Shown: positions 32,108 to 44,079, counted from the first letter of the stretch. The stretch is 64,000 nucleotides of DNA from Halichondria panicea (GCF_963675165.1 NC_087383.1:2572979-2636978); one strand, 5' to 3'. A program made the numbers and translations. Notes: a model not told the origin generated them from the letters alone.

Positions 32108-33929
32108 TTACAACATAAGCAGTGCATGTACATAGTGGGACCATAAGCAGTGCATGTACATAGTGGGACCATAGGCAGTGCATGTACATAGTGGGACCAT
32201 AGGCAGTGCATGTACATAGTGGGACCATAGGCAGTGCATGTACACAGTGGGACCATAGGCAGTGCATGTACATAGTGGGACCATAAGCAGTGCATGTACA
32301 TAGTGGGACCATAGGCAGTGCATGTACATAGTGGGGCCATAGGCAGTGCATGTACATAGTGCAGTGCATGTACATAGTGGGGCCATAAGCAGTGCATGTA
32401 CATAGTGGGGCCATAAGCAGTGCATGTACATAGTGGGGCCATAAGCAGTGCGTGTACATAGTGGGACCATAGGCAGTGCATGTACATAGTGGGGCCATAG
32501 GCAGTGCATGTACATAGTGGGACCATAGGCAGTGCGTGTACATAGTGGGGCCATAGGCAGTGCGTGTACATAGTGGGACCATAGGCAGTGCGTGTACATA
32601 GTGGGGCCATAAGCAGTGCATGTACATAGTGGGGCCATAGGCAGTGCATGTACATAGTGGGACCATAGGCAGTGCATGTACATAGTGGGACCATAGGCAG
32701 TGCATGTACACAGTGGGACCATAGGCAGTGCATGTACATAGTGGGACCATAAGCAGTGCATGTACATAGTGGGGCCATAGGCAGTGCATGTACATAGTGC
32801 AGTGCATGTACATAGTGGGGCCATAAGCAGTGCATGTACATAGTGGGGCCATAAGCAGTGCATGTACATAGTGGGGCCATAAGCAGTGCGTGTACATAGT
32901 GGGACCATAGGCAGTGCATGTACATAGTGGGGCCATAGGCAGTGCATGTACATAGTGGGACCATAGGCAGTGCGTGTACATAGTGGGGCCATAGGCAGTG
33001 CGTGTACATAGTGGGACCATAGGCAGTGCGTGTACATAGTGGGGCCATAAGCAGTGCATGTACATAGTGGGGCCATAGGCAGTGCATGTACATAGTGGGG
33101 CCATAAGCAGTGCATGTACATAGTGGGGCCATAAGCAGTGCATGTACATAGTGCAGTGCATGTACATAGTGGGGCCATAGGCAGTGCATGTACATAGTGG
33201 GACCATAGGCAGTGCATGTACATAGTGCAGTGCATGTACATAGTGGGACCATAGGCAGTGCATGTACATAGTGGGACCATAGGCAGTGCATGTACATAGT
33301 GGGACCATAGGCAGTGCGTGTACATAGTGGGACCATAGGCAGTGCATGTACATAGTGGGGCCATAGGCAGTGCATGTACATAGTGGGACCATAGGCAGTG
33401 CGTGTACATAGTGGGGCCATAGGCAGTGCGTGTACATAGTGGGACCATAGGCAGTGCGTGTACATAGTGGGGCCATAAGCAGTGCATGTACATAGTGGGA
33501 CCATAAGCAGTGCATGTACACAGTGGGACCATAGGCAGTGCACGTACATAGTGGGACCATAGGCAGTGCGTGTACATAGTGGGGCCATAGGCAGTGCGTG
33601 TACATAGTGGGGCCATAGGCAGTGCGTGTACATAGTGGGGCCATAGGCAGTGCGTGTACATAGTGGGGCCATAGGCAGTGCGTGTACATAGTGGGGCCAT
33701 AGGCAGTGCATGTACATAATGGGGCCATAGGCAGTGCGTGTACATAGTGGGACCATAGGCAGTGCGTGTACATAGTGGGGCCATAGGCAGTGCGTGTACA
33801 TAGTGGGGCCATAGGCAGTGCGTGTACATAGTGGGGCCATAGGCAGTGCGTGTACATAGTGGGGCCATAGGCAGTGCGTGTACATAGTGGGACCATAGGC
33901 AGTGCATGTACATAGTGGGACCATAGGAT
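32108..33929. repeat. 28-bp minisatellite, block 3, with higher-order repeat
   Basis: About 65 units. Four units are cut to 18 bp (GCAGTGCATGTACATAGT, starting 32,361, 32,799, 33,153, 33,227). The first two mark a 438-bp higher-order repeat (15 full units plus one short) whose variant order is repeated. All three minus-strand frames are open for over 600 codons, purely because of the period. It abuts the EFR3 copy 3 flank at GGATATCCCCC. Confidence 0.95.
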
Positions 33930-34002
33930 ATCCCCCTTCCCCCCTGTATGACACCCTGCTCACCCTTTAGAAGACTGCCCCCCCCCATACACACACACTC
34001 AC

Positions 34003-34819
34003 CCCTCTAGAAGAATGTCCAACCATAGCCTTAGGAGCTGTCTCCCTCCTCTTAGCAATCACTCCATCGATGTGCGTCATCTTGAGTACCTCATTTCGAC
34101 TAATCTTGGACGCTAGATGCAGCACACCCGCCACTGTAGCATGTAGCACCACTCTGTGATGTGCTTCAAGGCCTTTCTCCTTCACAGCAAGCTCTTGCAG
34201 CTGGTGTAGGAAAGACCAGTATATCTGAGAGCCCTTGATAAAAGAATTCCAGTGTCAGGAGAAATACGAGTTGGTAGAAAGCGAGTGTGTTAGCAGGGCT
34301 AGTGCAGAGAGCTTTGGCCAGTTCCAGGAGATTGGTGAAGAGGAGTTGACTGTTTTAGAGAGGAATTCTTTCGAAACCATACCCAGTGAGAGCCCGACAG
34401 CCTCCAGACTCACCCAATCACTGCACAAGGGGAGGGAGGAGTTAACGGTGCAGTACTCTATAAATACGTGTACATGACCTGTAAGCACTGTACACCATAA
34501 TTATACACAACCACACTATCATTGATTGTGTACACGGTGAAAATTAAGACAAAGCTCAAAATATGCACACACATGTACTTACATGTATAACTGACAAGTA
34601 TGCCTCAAATGCACACTGAACATACCAAGGTACACACACACATGCACCACGTACGTGTCGAGAGGAATCTTGTCTTTGTTGGCATGGTGATCTACGAGAC
34701 AATGCCAGAGTAGGGCGATATCCAGCTGTTGCCCTGGGAACGCCGTCTCTAGCACTGATGCGTGACAGGTGTCAGCCACCACCCTCAAACACTTGACCAG
34801 GGAGGTAGTCAACATGGGG
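34003..34819 (-). pseudogene. EFR3: EFR3-like, partial copy 3 (exons 9-10)
   Basis: 34,819-34,657 is exon 9, missing about 48 bp (the SLVQLLLIREPST stretch). 34,420-34,003 is exon 10, reading DWVSLEAVGLSLG at its start and EVLKMTHIDGVIAKRRET at its end. An added A near 34,211 and a lost AGA near 34,340 disturb the frame in the middle. Pseudogene fragment beside the minisatellite. Confidence 0.7.
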
Positions 34820-35093
34820 CTGCATAATAAAGGGGAAGTATATGGAAGCTTAAACACTAGTAATGCAGTGAAACCGTGCAGTCTATTGTGGTCACGCAGG
34901 TCATCCTCTATAATACAGCCACTATTAGTCTACTCAAAGACTACAATAATTAAGTTTTACAAAGGCGCCAGAATCACACTAAGTACTTTTACATAGAACA
35001 CGTACATGTACAAACAGTGTTTATGACAGGAAACTAAACACATGCATGTACACAAATAGCTACATAAAGCAACAGCTAAACATTCCCTCTCAC

Positions 35094-35500
35094 CTCCTGA
35101 TCATGCAGGAACTTCATAAACCTGGTGTACTTAGGACTCGTCACATGATCTTAGAGCAAAAAATACGGACGTGGTCGAGGATTTGAGTGGGGCTAAAGTG
35201 AGAAAGGAGGTTGTGGGGGGAGGGGCCTCAGACCAGGGCTGGTGGGACGCAGTGTCATGTGAGAGAAGACTCGGACACATGGTCCTCCGTCTGGACAGCT
35301 GCTGTGAGGAGAATGAGAACTGTAAAGCACTGGATTTGAAACGTACTCTTTTGTACCACATAACTAATGACCTCACAAACACACCACTTGGTGTGCAACC
35401 ATTAATTGTACTCTTAAAGTGAGTGAGCTCACCTTTGGTAGCGCTGACTTATCACAGCTGTTTGTCTAATTCTCCAGAATTCTGAGCTTTCCCTAGAGGT
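35094..35500 (-). pseudogene. CENP-E-like fragment, 35-kb copy
   Basis: 35,340-35,094 is the SRRRTMCPSLLSHDTASHQP exon in the subfamily that ends KFLHDQE (CATGATCAGG), like the 53.8-kb copy. 35,500-35,433 is the LEGKL exon with its acceptor lost. EFR3 exon 9 lies just downstream on the same strand, an order also seen at 53.3-54.2 kb. Confidence 0.6.
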
Positions 35501-35539
35501 ACGTGACAGAATATCTAATTATATATAAGACTTTATGTT

Positions 35540-36170
35540 GTGAGGTTGAGAAAAGAGCTCCAATATACATTAATTAGTAGACACTGAATAAGCAGATGAC
35601 CAGATACTAATTCAGAAACAGACATACATGTTGGTAGTCCTAGGACATATTGCAGTGCTTATAATTATAGCTATTCGAGGGTGCTCTGTCAAAGTCAGCC
35701 ATAAAGTTATTATTAATTTAATACATGTACATGTACCCGGGTATATAGGGAGCGAGTGCAGACAACTACACGTGTACATATATTATCGAGGGTGCAAAGA
35801 ACCCGGTATCTGGCACTCTTATATGCACGTGATCAGTCTACTTGCTATTAGCGGCCTCTCAAAATTGCATGGCTAAGAAACTTGCAGCAATATACTGAAA
35901 CCATTTTATTAAGGAGCATGTTAATGCGTACTGCTATAGGTGGACCTTTTGGGTGGGCACTTTGTATGGGTTACTTCTTGGAGAAAGGTCACAATCATGG
36001 TACATGCATGTATTTCTTATGTACACTTATACTATAGCGTGATGGCGTTGTTAATTGGACATGTTGTTAATACTAGTATGCTTGTAATGTAAGCCCACAG
36101 GCATAAATTTTAGGTACGTATATTTATAAGTGTGAAACTTCTTACTACACTGTACGTATAGTCTCATATA
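35540..36170. other. No gene; duplicated at 54.2-54.75 kb
   Basis: Intron-like sequence shared almost completely with 54,190-54,740. Contains palindromes such as TACATGTACATGTACC near 35,725. Confidence 0.5.
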
Positions 36171-36172
36171 TA

Positions 36173-36370
36173 CAGTAGACACTCACTTCTAGGGAATGAT
36201 TACTCACGGAACATGCCCTGTCTACTGCATTGGATAAGACTCCCCACCCAAAGTTGTAGATCACATACATACAGTAGACACTCACTTCTAGGGAATGATT
36301 ACTCACGGAACATGCTCCGTCTACTGCATTGGATAAGACTCCCCACCCAAAGTTGTAGATCACCATTCAA
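36173..36370 (-). repeat. 99-bp tandem duplication with exon-like reading
   Basis: CAGTAGACACTCACTTCTAG starts two consecutive 99-bp units (36,173 and 36,272) that differ at about three bases. The minus strand reads VIYNFGWGVLSNAVDRACSV in each. 54,746-54,790 has only the first part. Origin unknown. Confidence 0.55.
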
Positions 36371-36513
36371 TGTTCGGATCAAGTGCCATGTACAGCATCG
36401 GATGTTGATTTAGTAGGCGTGGACAAGGAGTTAGCTTAGATACTGTTTAGGCTGTTTCTGTAAACATCCGGTGCCGTACAAGCCAATTGATCCTAATGCT
36501 CTACAGGACTCAC

Positions 36514-36573
36514 CATTGGTACCCTCTGTGACCCCTTCTATAATGGGCTCGGCCAGCTTCTCATAGAGTGCGT
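36514..36573 (-). pseudogene. Kinesin motor-domain exon (before P-loop)
   Basis: Bounded by AG (36,574-36,575) and GTGAGT. Reads ALYEKLAEPIIEGVTEGTNG, which is the kinesin stretch immediately before the P-loop (pattern xYxxxAxPIVxGVLEGYNGTIFAYGQT). The next exon with the P-loop itself was not found. Orphan exon of the CENP-E-like fragment set. Confidence 0.7.
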
Positions 36574-36654
36574 CTGTTGTTTCTCATTGACAGCCCATAT
36601 TAAAGATCTAAGCATACAACACAAGTAAGAATTTATAGTCTGCTAGTATGATAT

Positions 36655-36830
36655 GGTTCCCCCCCCCCATGTTGTAGAATAATGACATCATCACATTAGT
36701 ACTACATGTCACCACATTAGTTAATGCGATTAACTAAATACTGTGATGCGTTAGGTTAAGCATAGTGTAATCAACTTTTTTTAAGTGGGTATACCCTCGA
36801 AATATATATGCTATACGGTATCTGTACTGT
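36655..36830. mobile_element. Inverted M2 fragment holding the piggyBac empty site
   Basis: Reverse orientation relative to other M2 copies; missing its outer TIR on one side. At about 36,715-36,735 it has GTTAATGCGATTAACTAA, the uninterrupted version of the site occupied by the 37.5-kb element. It runs into an M5 end (ATATGCTATACGGTA). Confidence 0.65.
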
Positions 36831-36959
36831 ATATACCAGTTCCTAGACTATTTATTATAGTGTAACCATTTTGAATCACTTAGTGTGGTACACCTGTGCT
36901 GTAGTATAGAGTAGTCTGCTCTCATTGTGTTAGTATGACTATCTGTTGTTTCTATTTAG

Positions 36960-37225
36960 TACCTTGACAGCCATTGACTCACATTTTTTCCAGCCGAGGT
37001 AAATGGAGCACAGCTATAGGTTACGTCTCTGTGGGGCATGTACAAATTGATTGACTGAAATTGTTAAGCAACTATAAGGACTTCACCTTAATCTTGTTCA
37101 GCGCACAATCCATCCACCCCCCGCCCACACACCTGGTCAGTAGACAGCTGATTGCCCATCCACAACATCAAAGGATTTTATCGCAGCTATGTACTTCATT
37201 GTACAGCTGCAAGGGGAGTGACGTG
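36960..37225 (-). other. Conserved exon-like blocks, third copy
   Basis: Same two blocks as at 5,640-5,910 and 12,755-13,020. Product unknown. Confidence 0.3.
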
Positions 37226-37505
37226 TGATACAGTGTGATTCAATGAAAGTCAGTACAACACAGTTAGTGTATGTTTACCAAAGAGGTACATGAGATTGTT
37301 CTGACAAATCATTCTTGTACTCTCTAATACACTTACAGGGTTTCATCTAGGATAACAAGTTTGGGGGGGGGGGAGATTTGGGAGTGCGTAAGCGCGTCGC
37401 AACATGTTTGGCTACGCCCACTTTTGTTTTTTTTTAAAGTTGATTACAACATGCTTAACCTAACGCATCACAGTAGAGATATCTACCTTTAGTTAATCAC
37501 ATTAA

Positions 37506-38428
37506 CCCTTTAACCGTCGGATTCTTAATTAACAGTGAAGTGAAATGTCTGTAAATTCTCTATCGGGTTTCCAGAGCAATAAAATGCCTAGCAACCATAT
37601 ACCAATAGAATGCCCATACAACAAGGAATAAAATGGTGCAACATGTGTTGCCATAACAACCACGGTTATTACGCTTACCCGTTTTTATCATTTTAAATGC
37701 TCGGCCAGCGGTGAGATAAAATCCAAAAATTTTTTTTTATGGATCAGCCTATCATATGGTATAAAGGCTTGACTAAGTTGATTTTCTCATCATATGAATG
37801 TAACAGTGCTAAGATATATCAATTTGAAGTACAATACGTACATGTAATACTATATCGGTGAACGATCTATGAAATTTACAAGCTCACATAAAGACTGTTC
37901 ATTACTGCTAATTCTATTTTAGCTATACTATATTTACTACTGATATTCTAGCTATACTATACTACTTGCCAGAGTCACACAGTGAGCCCTCTCCTGGTCT
38001 TTCACCGTCCTGGTCCATAGCTCTAGCGTCTAGGTCCATGTCATGCATGTCCTCAGTCCCAGACAGTTCATCAGCGTCTGGCATAAAGCTGGTAACCTTT
38101 GGGAGGTATCCTACTATCCCCTCTCCTTCATAGGCACTGTCATCACCAGAGGAGACATCGCCATTGCTGTCCTCAAGCTGTTCAAGCACATCGGCACAAG
38201 TAAACAACCTAGCCATAGCTATAAACTTCGTGCAGTAAGATGCTAATGAAATTTTAATATAGCAACGTGGCTTGGAAAATTCTAGACTAAATTGCACGTG
38301 ATTCTACAGCTCTTCCTCTATACAGGGATGTGCGTAGTTCGAGCTACTTCCTAAGTATCGCAGAATTATAATTTCGCAAAAAAAGTCACTATTGCGGGCC
38401 ACGATCGTGGCCCGTGACGGTTAAAGGG
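37506..38428. mobile_element. piggyBac-like element with TTAA target
   Basis: 923 bp; ends CCCTTTAACCGTC and inverted GACGGTTAAAGGG, directly flanked by TTAA on both sides (37,502-37,505 and 38,429-38,432). The inverted M2 copy at 36.7 kb has the unfilled TTAA site. A near-perfect GGGCCACGATCGTGGCCC palindrome lies inside the right end. It encodes only the N-terminal remnant of a transposase, so it is non-autonomous. Confidence 0.88.
37962..38216 (-). CDS. piggyBac-type transposase N-terminal remnant
   Basis: ATG at 38,216, stop at 37,962, 84 codons. Reads MARLFTCADVLEQLEDSNGD followed by an acidic Asp/Glu/Ser-rich stretch (SSGDDSAYEGEG, SGTEDMHDMDLDAR), the type of N terminus seen in piggyBac transposases ahead of the catalytic domain. 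The DDD catalytic domain is absent. Inferred from position inside a TTAA-flanked element and from composition. Confidence 0.6.
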   Translation of the reverse strand: MARLFTCADVLEQLEDSNGDVSSGDDSAYEGEGIVGYLPKVTSFMPDADELSGTEDMHDMDLDARAMDQDGERPGEGSLCDSGK

Positions 38429-38647
38429 TTAACTAATGTGGTAATATGTAGTACTAATGTGATGATGTCATTATTCTACAACATGAGGGGGGGGAAGAAC
38501 CACCCCCCCCCAATAGATGAAACTCTGACTAACTGATACAGTACCAGAAATGCAACCTTTATATGGGGAAAAAAAACGGGCAATAGTCTCTAGACACAAT
38601 CGGCATCATGTATTGTGTATTTTGCCTAAGCCATAATCAGTACATAC

Positions 38648-38870
38648 TGTATAGCAGGTCATTTTCGTGGGATAAAAAATCCGAGACAAAATCGTAGGCG
38701 TGGTGCAGCAGTGATTTTGTGTGTAAAAATTCCCTTTGCTTCACTGCATTGCATGCGTTCCAGTCAACCATGCCTACGTTTTCGTGAGTGATAAATATTC
38801 GTCAAGGTTTAGCTTGCCCACGGAAACTATACCCAGGACGCTATACATACGGTACGGTATACTGTACCAC
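38648..38870. mobile_element. TIR-like element, family M7
   Basis: Nearly identical to 6,405-6,625, in the same place next to the kinesin coiled-coil exon. Confidence 0.55.
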
Positions 38871-39134
38871 TTTATCACCTGTTTCAAGTACTCTTCCTTG
38901 TCCCGTTACTTTGTAGCACTCGAATATGTCCACCCCGTCCACTGCAGGCACACTGCTCTGCTTCAACTCCTCACAGCGATCCAGTGCCTTCTTGAGCTCT
39001 TCCTCCATCACAAGTCTCTCTTGCACAGCAGACTGGGTAATAGATTGCATGGTGGTCATGTACACACACACACAGGTATACAGATACAACCATCATAGCA
39101 TCGTGGTAGTGGTACAGTAGTTATAATAAAGGTA

Positions 39135-39575
39135 CAGTAGACTCTCGCTATTCCGACTCTCTGAAGTACGGCCTGAAATGTGGCCAACTCGCTATTCTGT
39201 ATACTTGCTGCCCCAAACTAGTAATTTTATACGTGTACATTTTGGATGTGGTTTAGCAGAAAAACTGTGTGTGGGGGGAGTGGTTGGGGTGTACAATGAG
39301 AGGTAGGAAGCGGGATGCTTATGAACACTACAATGAAAGTTACAAAAAAGGTAAACCGTTTTGTGAGCAAACACTGCTGTAGGATTACATTGTAATAGAG
39401 AGGAAATGATTTATTATCTTTATTTATTATCCTCGAGACAAAACCGCAAAATTAGTCATTAATATTCGAGGTAGGTTGATTTTAAGCCGCGGCTATTTTC
39501 TGAAATGCAAACTACCGCGCTCTTCTGGCCAAGTTGCACTGTCCCAAGGGTGGCCGGATTAACGAGAGTCTACTG
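39135..39575. mobile_element. pogo/Tigger-like MITE, family M3
   Basis: Same TIRs and TA flanks as 6,884-7,326, same site in the kinesin fragment. Confidence 0.75.
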
Positions 39576-40693
39576 TACATGTATTAATTATACAGTATTC
39601 ACCGAGTGTATACATGTACATGCTAAACTCACATCTGCCTTGCTGTTGGCCAGTTCCAATTCTCACTCCAGCTCAGCCATGACACCTGGGTCCATGATTT
39701 GAGACCTCTCGAGCAGCTTCTCCTCCAACTCGAGCTCCCTCAGCAGGTCATCCTCTAGACATTGAATGGTCTCACTCTTCTCCTCAACCTGACAAGGGAA
39801 CATCAATAAGTTGCTGCCAGGTGGAGAATACTCGACATACAATAGTGACGTGCATGTACAGTCAAGTACAGAAAATCTGGCAATGAAATTTAACGGTATT
39901 CTCCAACTTTGAAATAAAGGTCAGCTTAAAGTTGGACTGTAGTTAGCAAATAGTAGATCGATTTTGATTAAAGGCCAGTGAATATTCTAACCACTGCACA
40001 TGTGTATCTCTCACCTCTGTGGGTGGTATAGGAACGAGGGAGGCCCTCTGATACTGTCTAGAGGACTGGACTTCTTCTCACTGCCAATCTAGGAGGTATG
40101 AAAACATAATAATTATGCATTTGGTAAAGATCTGCTCCCAAACAACATTGCAATTGATCCACATTTACAGGTAAAGGGTCATTAAAGTAAAATATGAAAT
40201 TTGAGCACAAACATTTCTCCTCTCACCTCCTGCTCATTCAGGAACTTCATGAACCTGGTAGGAGTGAAGTGCACTTTGAAGGACTCGTCACATGATCTTG
40301 GAGCAAAAGATACGGACTTGGTTGAGGATTTGAGTGGGGCTAAAGTGAGAGAAGAGGTTGTGGGGGAGGGGCCTCAGTGTCACGTGAGAGAAGATTCGGA
40401 CACATGGTCCTCCGTCTGGACAGCTGCTGTGAGGAGAATGAGAATTGTAAAGCACTGGAATTGAACTGTGCACAAGCACGAAATACATGCACTATTTTAT
40501 TCGCACCACATAACTAACTAAAAATGCTCACCAATAAAACACCACACACCACTTGGTGTACAACATTTTAACGAATCTACAAATGAACTTCAGTTCCTCT
40601 AGACAACCTGCCCAACCCTCCACATACACACTGGCTGCATCATGCATAAAGAAAATGCATCTATTTTCACAGCGTTTGACCATCAAACGTATC

Positions 40694-40915
40694 AGAGAAT
40701 AATCTCACGCCCATATTGCTGATTTGCTTGAAATGCCCACCACCATCTTAGCAATGTACCAGCAAGGGGATTTTGTTGTGAGCATCAATGGTAGGCCATG
40801 GCATTCAGTTGCTATTGATGAGTCACATGAAATGCAGGTACTCTCTGATAAGAAGATCTTAATTGGACTGTTTGTGTCTGAAATGGGAGGCTCACTACAA
40901 CTTCATATCAGCTAA
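40694..40915 (+). pseudogene. Transposon-derived protein fragment
   Basis: Same open stretch as 8,415-8,636 with one change (QQGDFVV for QQGAFVV). Confidence 0.5.
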
Positions 40916-41264
40916 AGCCTACAAGGTGTTAGGGCCTTCTGAAAATATGATTTCCTCTACCAACTCGATCAAAACTATATAAGAAACAATTTTACTTTTC
41001 CCTAGTGAGATCTCAGCTCTCTCAACTCTGGCGACCAATTACTGCTCAAATACATTTATTCTTAAAGTGATTGAGCTCACCTTTGGTAGCGCTGACTTAT
41101 CACAGCTGTTGGTCCAATTCTCCAGAACTCTGAGCTTCCCCTCGAGGTGCAACTGCAAGTGACAGAAGATTTAAGTTGAGGTTGAGAAAAGAGTTTCATG
41201 CAATAAAGTTAGAAGACACTGAATAAGCAGATTACCAGATAAAGTACAGCATAATTATGTTCTG

Positions 41265-41621
41265 GACAGGAAATTGTCCGGGTATAATTGGAACAGATTT
41301 TTATAGCGCATGCGAAGTGTCCGGGAATAATTAGCATGCAGCTGCATACGAGTGAGCTAAGTTTAATAGAACAGGGTACGACTGAATAGTTGCACTATTA
41401 TAGCTATCTAAAACTAGATACTCAAAGCTATCTAACTGCAGCACTCTAAGTATTACTGGCTGGTTATGACTGTAACTCAACTTTTCAAGGTATTGTCCGG
41501 ACAAATGTAATATTAAAGCACAAGAGTGTCCGTTGTATTAGAACAACGAAAATTGGCAGGCAAGAGTGTCAGGGATAATTAGAAGTTTCTGAGGCGATAA
41601 ATTAGAAGATATACGGTACCT
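41265..41621. mobile_element. TIR element, family M1, degraded left end
   Basis: Twin of 8,983-9,339 with almost no differences. Confidence 0.65.
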
Positions 41622-42320
41622 CAGAAACAGACATGCAAGTTCGTTGTCTAAGGACATAATTATTGCAGTGCTTATAACTATGGCTAATACAAGGGTGCTC
41701 AGTTAAAGTCGACCATACATACTTGATCCATATTATACATGTACCCTGGGAGCAGTACAATAAGTCAAGAGCTCATAGTAAAAAAGAGAGAGTATCGAAC
41801 GCATCGCTATCTTGCATCAGATATATTCCGAAAGTAACGTGACACCCTGTCTGAAACACGTCATCAATTAAATTGATCAGTTACAAAGCAGGAAGTTACG
41901 CTACTTTCCAAATACATCTTATGCTACGTTGGATACTCTCTCTCTCTTATTATGGGACTCTTGTTATTAGCGGCCTCTCAAAAAATTGGCTAAGAATAAT
42001 TACATGTACACAGCTGTAGGTACACACTTGCCCAACCCACTCACCAGAGAGGACACCTTCGAGGTTAGGTAAATTTATGACCTCTAAAAGTAGCGACAGC
42101 TGCGTTGACAATTAATTTTTAATGCCGCGTCCTAAATGGAGGTAAATGTAGGCACACCCTAGTAAAGTAGTAAAGATTCTAACTCACTGGAAAATACGTT
42201 TTTAAGTGGCTATAGAAATCGAGGCAAGTAGACTGAGTAGAGTTACATGTACCTCCAATTAGATGAGACCCTCTAAATAATGGACACCAGGTCTTCAACA
42301 TGATTTTCAACCTCCAAAAG
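41622..42320. other. Intron-like, duplicate of 9.34-10.04 kb
   Basis: No exon except the kinesin motor remnant at about 42,035-42,065. Confidence 0.5.
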
Positions 42321-42324
42321 AAGC

Positions 42325-42505
42325 GATGCAGCATTCTCAGCCTCAAACTGTGCAAAGGAACAGAAAACATGATCCACGACGTACCTTACAAGGTAACATA
42401 AACCAAGAGATGAACCAGACAATCATCTATGGCTAATAAATTGACTCACCATCTTTCCATTAGGAGAATGCTGTAATACTTTAGCAATGGAGCCAGGTTT
42501 TGTCT
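42325..42505 (-). pseudogene. IQGAP-like RasGAP fragment, 42-kb copy
   Basis: 42,505-42,450 reads RQNL, then one base short, then GSIAKVLQHSPNGKM with a GTGAGT donor: the same minus-one lesion as at 60.3 kb. 42,350-42,325 is only the first part of the FEAEN exon; about 105 bp present at 10,046-10,147 are deleted. Confidence 0.65.
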
Positions 42506-42572
42506 CTAGCTCTAGCTAGCTCTGTGGGTGAAAACAATATGTCTTTGGTGGGTGTGGTGGTGAATGTAAAAA

Positions 42573-42620
42573 GTGGGTGTATCTCAATCTTAGATATCTG
42601 AGATACACCCACTTTTTTTG
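42573..42620. repeat. Hairpin upstream of NLR-C
   Basis: Same AGTGGGTGTATCTCA arms as at 10,368-10,426. Confidence 0.8.
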
Positions 42621-42708
42621 CAAGTCATGCAAAAACAACAACACTCAATAATATATTTCAGAGAAATCTAGAGCTAGCTAGCTGCAAGGCACAGATTTAT
42701 TTACTGGA

Positions 42709-43659
42709 ATGGCCACTAAAGAGCAGAACCAAGGTATAAAGACTGTCATGTTTCCTATAAAGGATAAACCCAATGATTGCTAAAGCATAAAACCCTCATT
42801 GGTGATTGCTAACCTTGTGTGCTTGCTATCTATTTTCAGAGCTCACAATTGACGATCTGAAGACAGAAATGAAACTGACTGATGAGCAGCTCAATACAGT
42901 AATAAAGGAACCAGATCTACCCGAGTTAGCAGCATGTTTCGACAATGTTCACAAAGGCTATCTTGAAAAATTGGAGCTCTCACCTGGAGAGCAAACTGAC
43001 GTGAGGACTAGAGCATATGTAGATGGCACTCTGGCAGGAATGTTGCTGTCTACTTAATTGCTATTGTTACACATAGAATTCTCTATTAACTATCACCAGG
43101 AATGGTACTCACCTATTGTTTTGTTTCCCAAGACTCCACCACCTCGTGTCCTCCCTCCCGAGAGAGGGTCCTGCTGAACCACAAGCTGTCCTCGTACAGG
43201 GACTACCTACAAAGTCGCTACAGAATGCAAGTATCCACATCAGCCACACAATGGCCTCCCGTCCCAACAAAGACAATTTTCAAACTAGCCATGATTCAGA
43301 AGGAGGAAATACAGAGAGGAAGAATCGACGATGAATTTGTTAGGCTAACAATTACGGGGAAAATTGACGATATTTTACTTCAAAAAACTCCGGTTAACTT
43401 AACTAACATTTTCCCTGAGATTGAGGATACACGAAACTTTGTGTTGATTGAAGGAGCTCCCGGCTCTGGCAAGAGCACCCTTGCTCTACACATCTGTCAG
43501 GAGTGGGCAAAGGGGAAACTGTTCCAACAGTTCGATATTGCAATCCTGGTGAGACTGAGAGATCCCCTCGTTAGAGAAGCAAAAACAATAGAAGATCTTC
43601 TCCCTTGTAGGAATTCAACACTGGCATGCCAAATAGGGGCAACAATTATAATTAATTGA
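42709..43659 (+). pseudogene. NLR copy C, internally deleted twin of A
   Basis: Exon 1 42,709-42,733; truncated exon 2 from 42,840, stop at about 43,057; exon 3 from 43,133 to 43,659. Same two deletions and same junction bases as copy A, including the IIN-stop end. Walker A GAPGSGKST is intact; Walker B and LRRs are absent. The exon 3 acceptor is CCCAAG here versus CCCCAG in A. Confidence 0.85.
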
Positions 43660-44075
43660 TTGATTATTAATTGAGATTGATTGATATTCATACAGTTTTG
43701 ACAATTGATTTTAATTCTGCCATAATGCATTCAATGCATGACAATTTAAATGCATAGAGAAAAGCAGTGAAGTATTATATACTAGTATATATAATTATGT
43801 TAGACACTATTAAAACAAATGTTGTTAATTAATTACAACTTGTCAATAGCACAGCGATAACAAAGGCTTCTCCTTGAACAACACACAGACACACACACAC
43901 ACACAGTCAGCTTTACCGTATCCCTCGTGCGGCTACGCCTCGAGGCATAACAAGGGCTTCTCCTTGGTAATAATGATAAATGCTCACATGCACAGTAAAT
44001 TGTCAATGAACACATGCAACTAGTGAAAATCCAATTTAACGCTCTGATGCCTTTTGTTCATATAATTATGAGGAA
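43660..44075. other. NLR-C 3' flank with R3-type end
   Basis: CA tract and R3 hairpin end at 43,870-43,950; otherwise AT-rich. Matches the flanks of A and D. Confidence 0.6.
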
Positions 44076-44079
44076 GATG

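Larger units (their letters stand above)
37337..38526. mobile_element. M2 element carrying a nested piggyBac-like element
   Basis: M2 ends CAGGGTTTCATCTAGG and inverted TAGATGAAACTCTG. The interior is interrupted by 37,506-38,428. Confidence 0.75.
38879..41152 (-). pseudogene. CENP-E-like fragment, 39-41-kb copy
   Basis: Exons in gene order: 41,152-41,081 (LEGKL), 40,465-40,227 (SRRRT, about 30 bp lost in the middle), block near 40,085-40,020, 39,788-39,633 (coiled coil, with an extra LEL insertion and a TGA in the AELE stretch) and 39,059-38,879 (MEEEL, acceptor AC instead of AG). Twin of the 6.6-8.9-kb copy, but more damaged. Confidence 0.65.

Noticed and set aside
18974..33929. 28-bp repeats as a CRISPR array
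   Set aside because: Units are contiguous without spacers, and the genome is a metazoan.
32037..33994. Three overlapping minus-strand reading frames of about 620 codons
   Set aside because: They are the 28-bp minisatellite read in three frames; 28 is not a multiple of 3, so lack of stops in the unit opens every frame. No start context, introns or domain.
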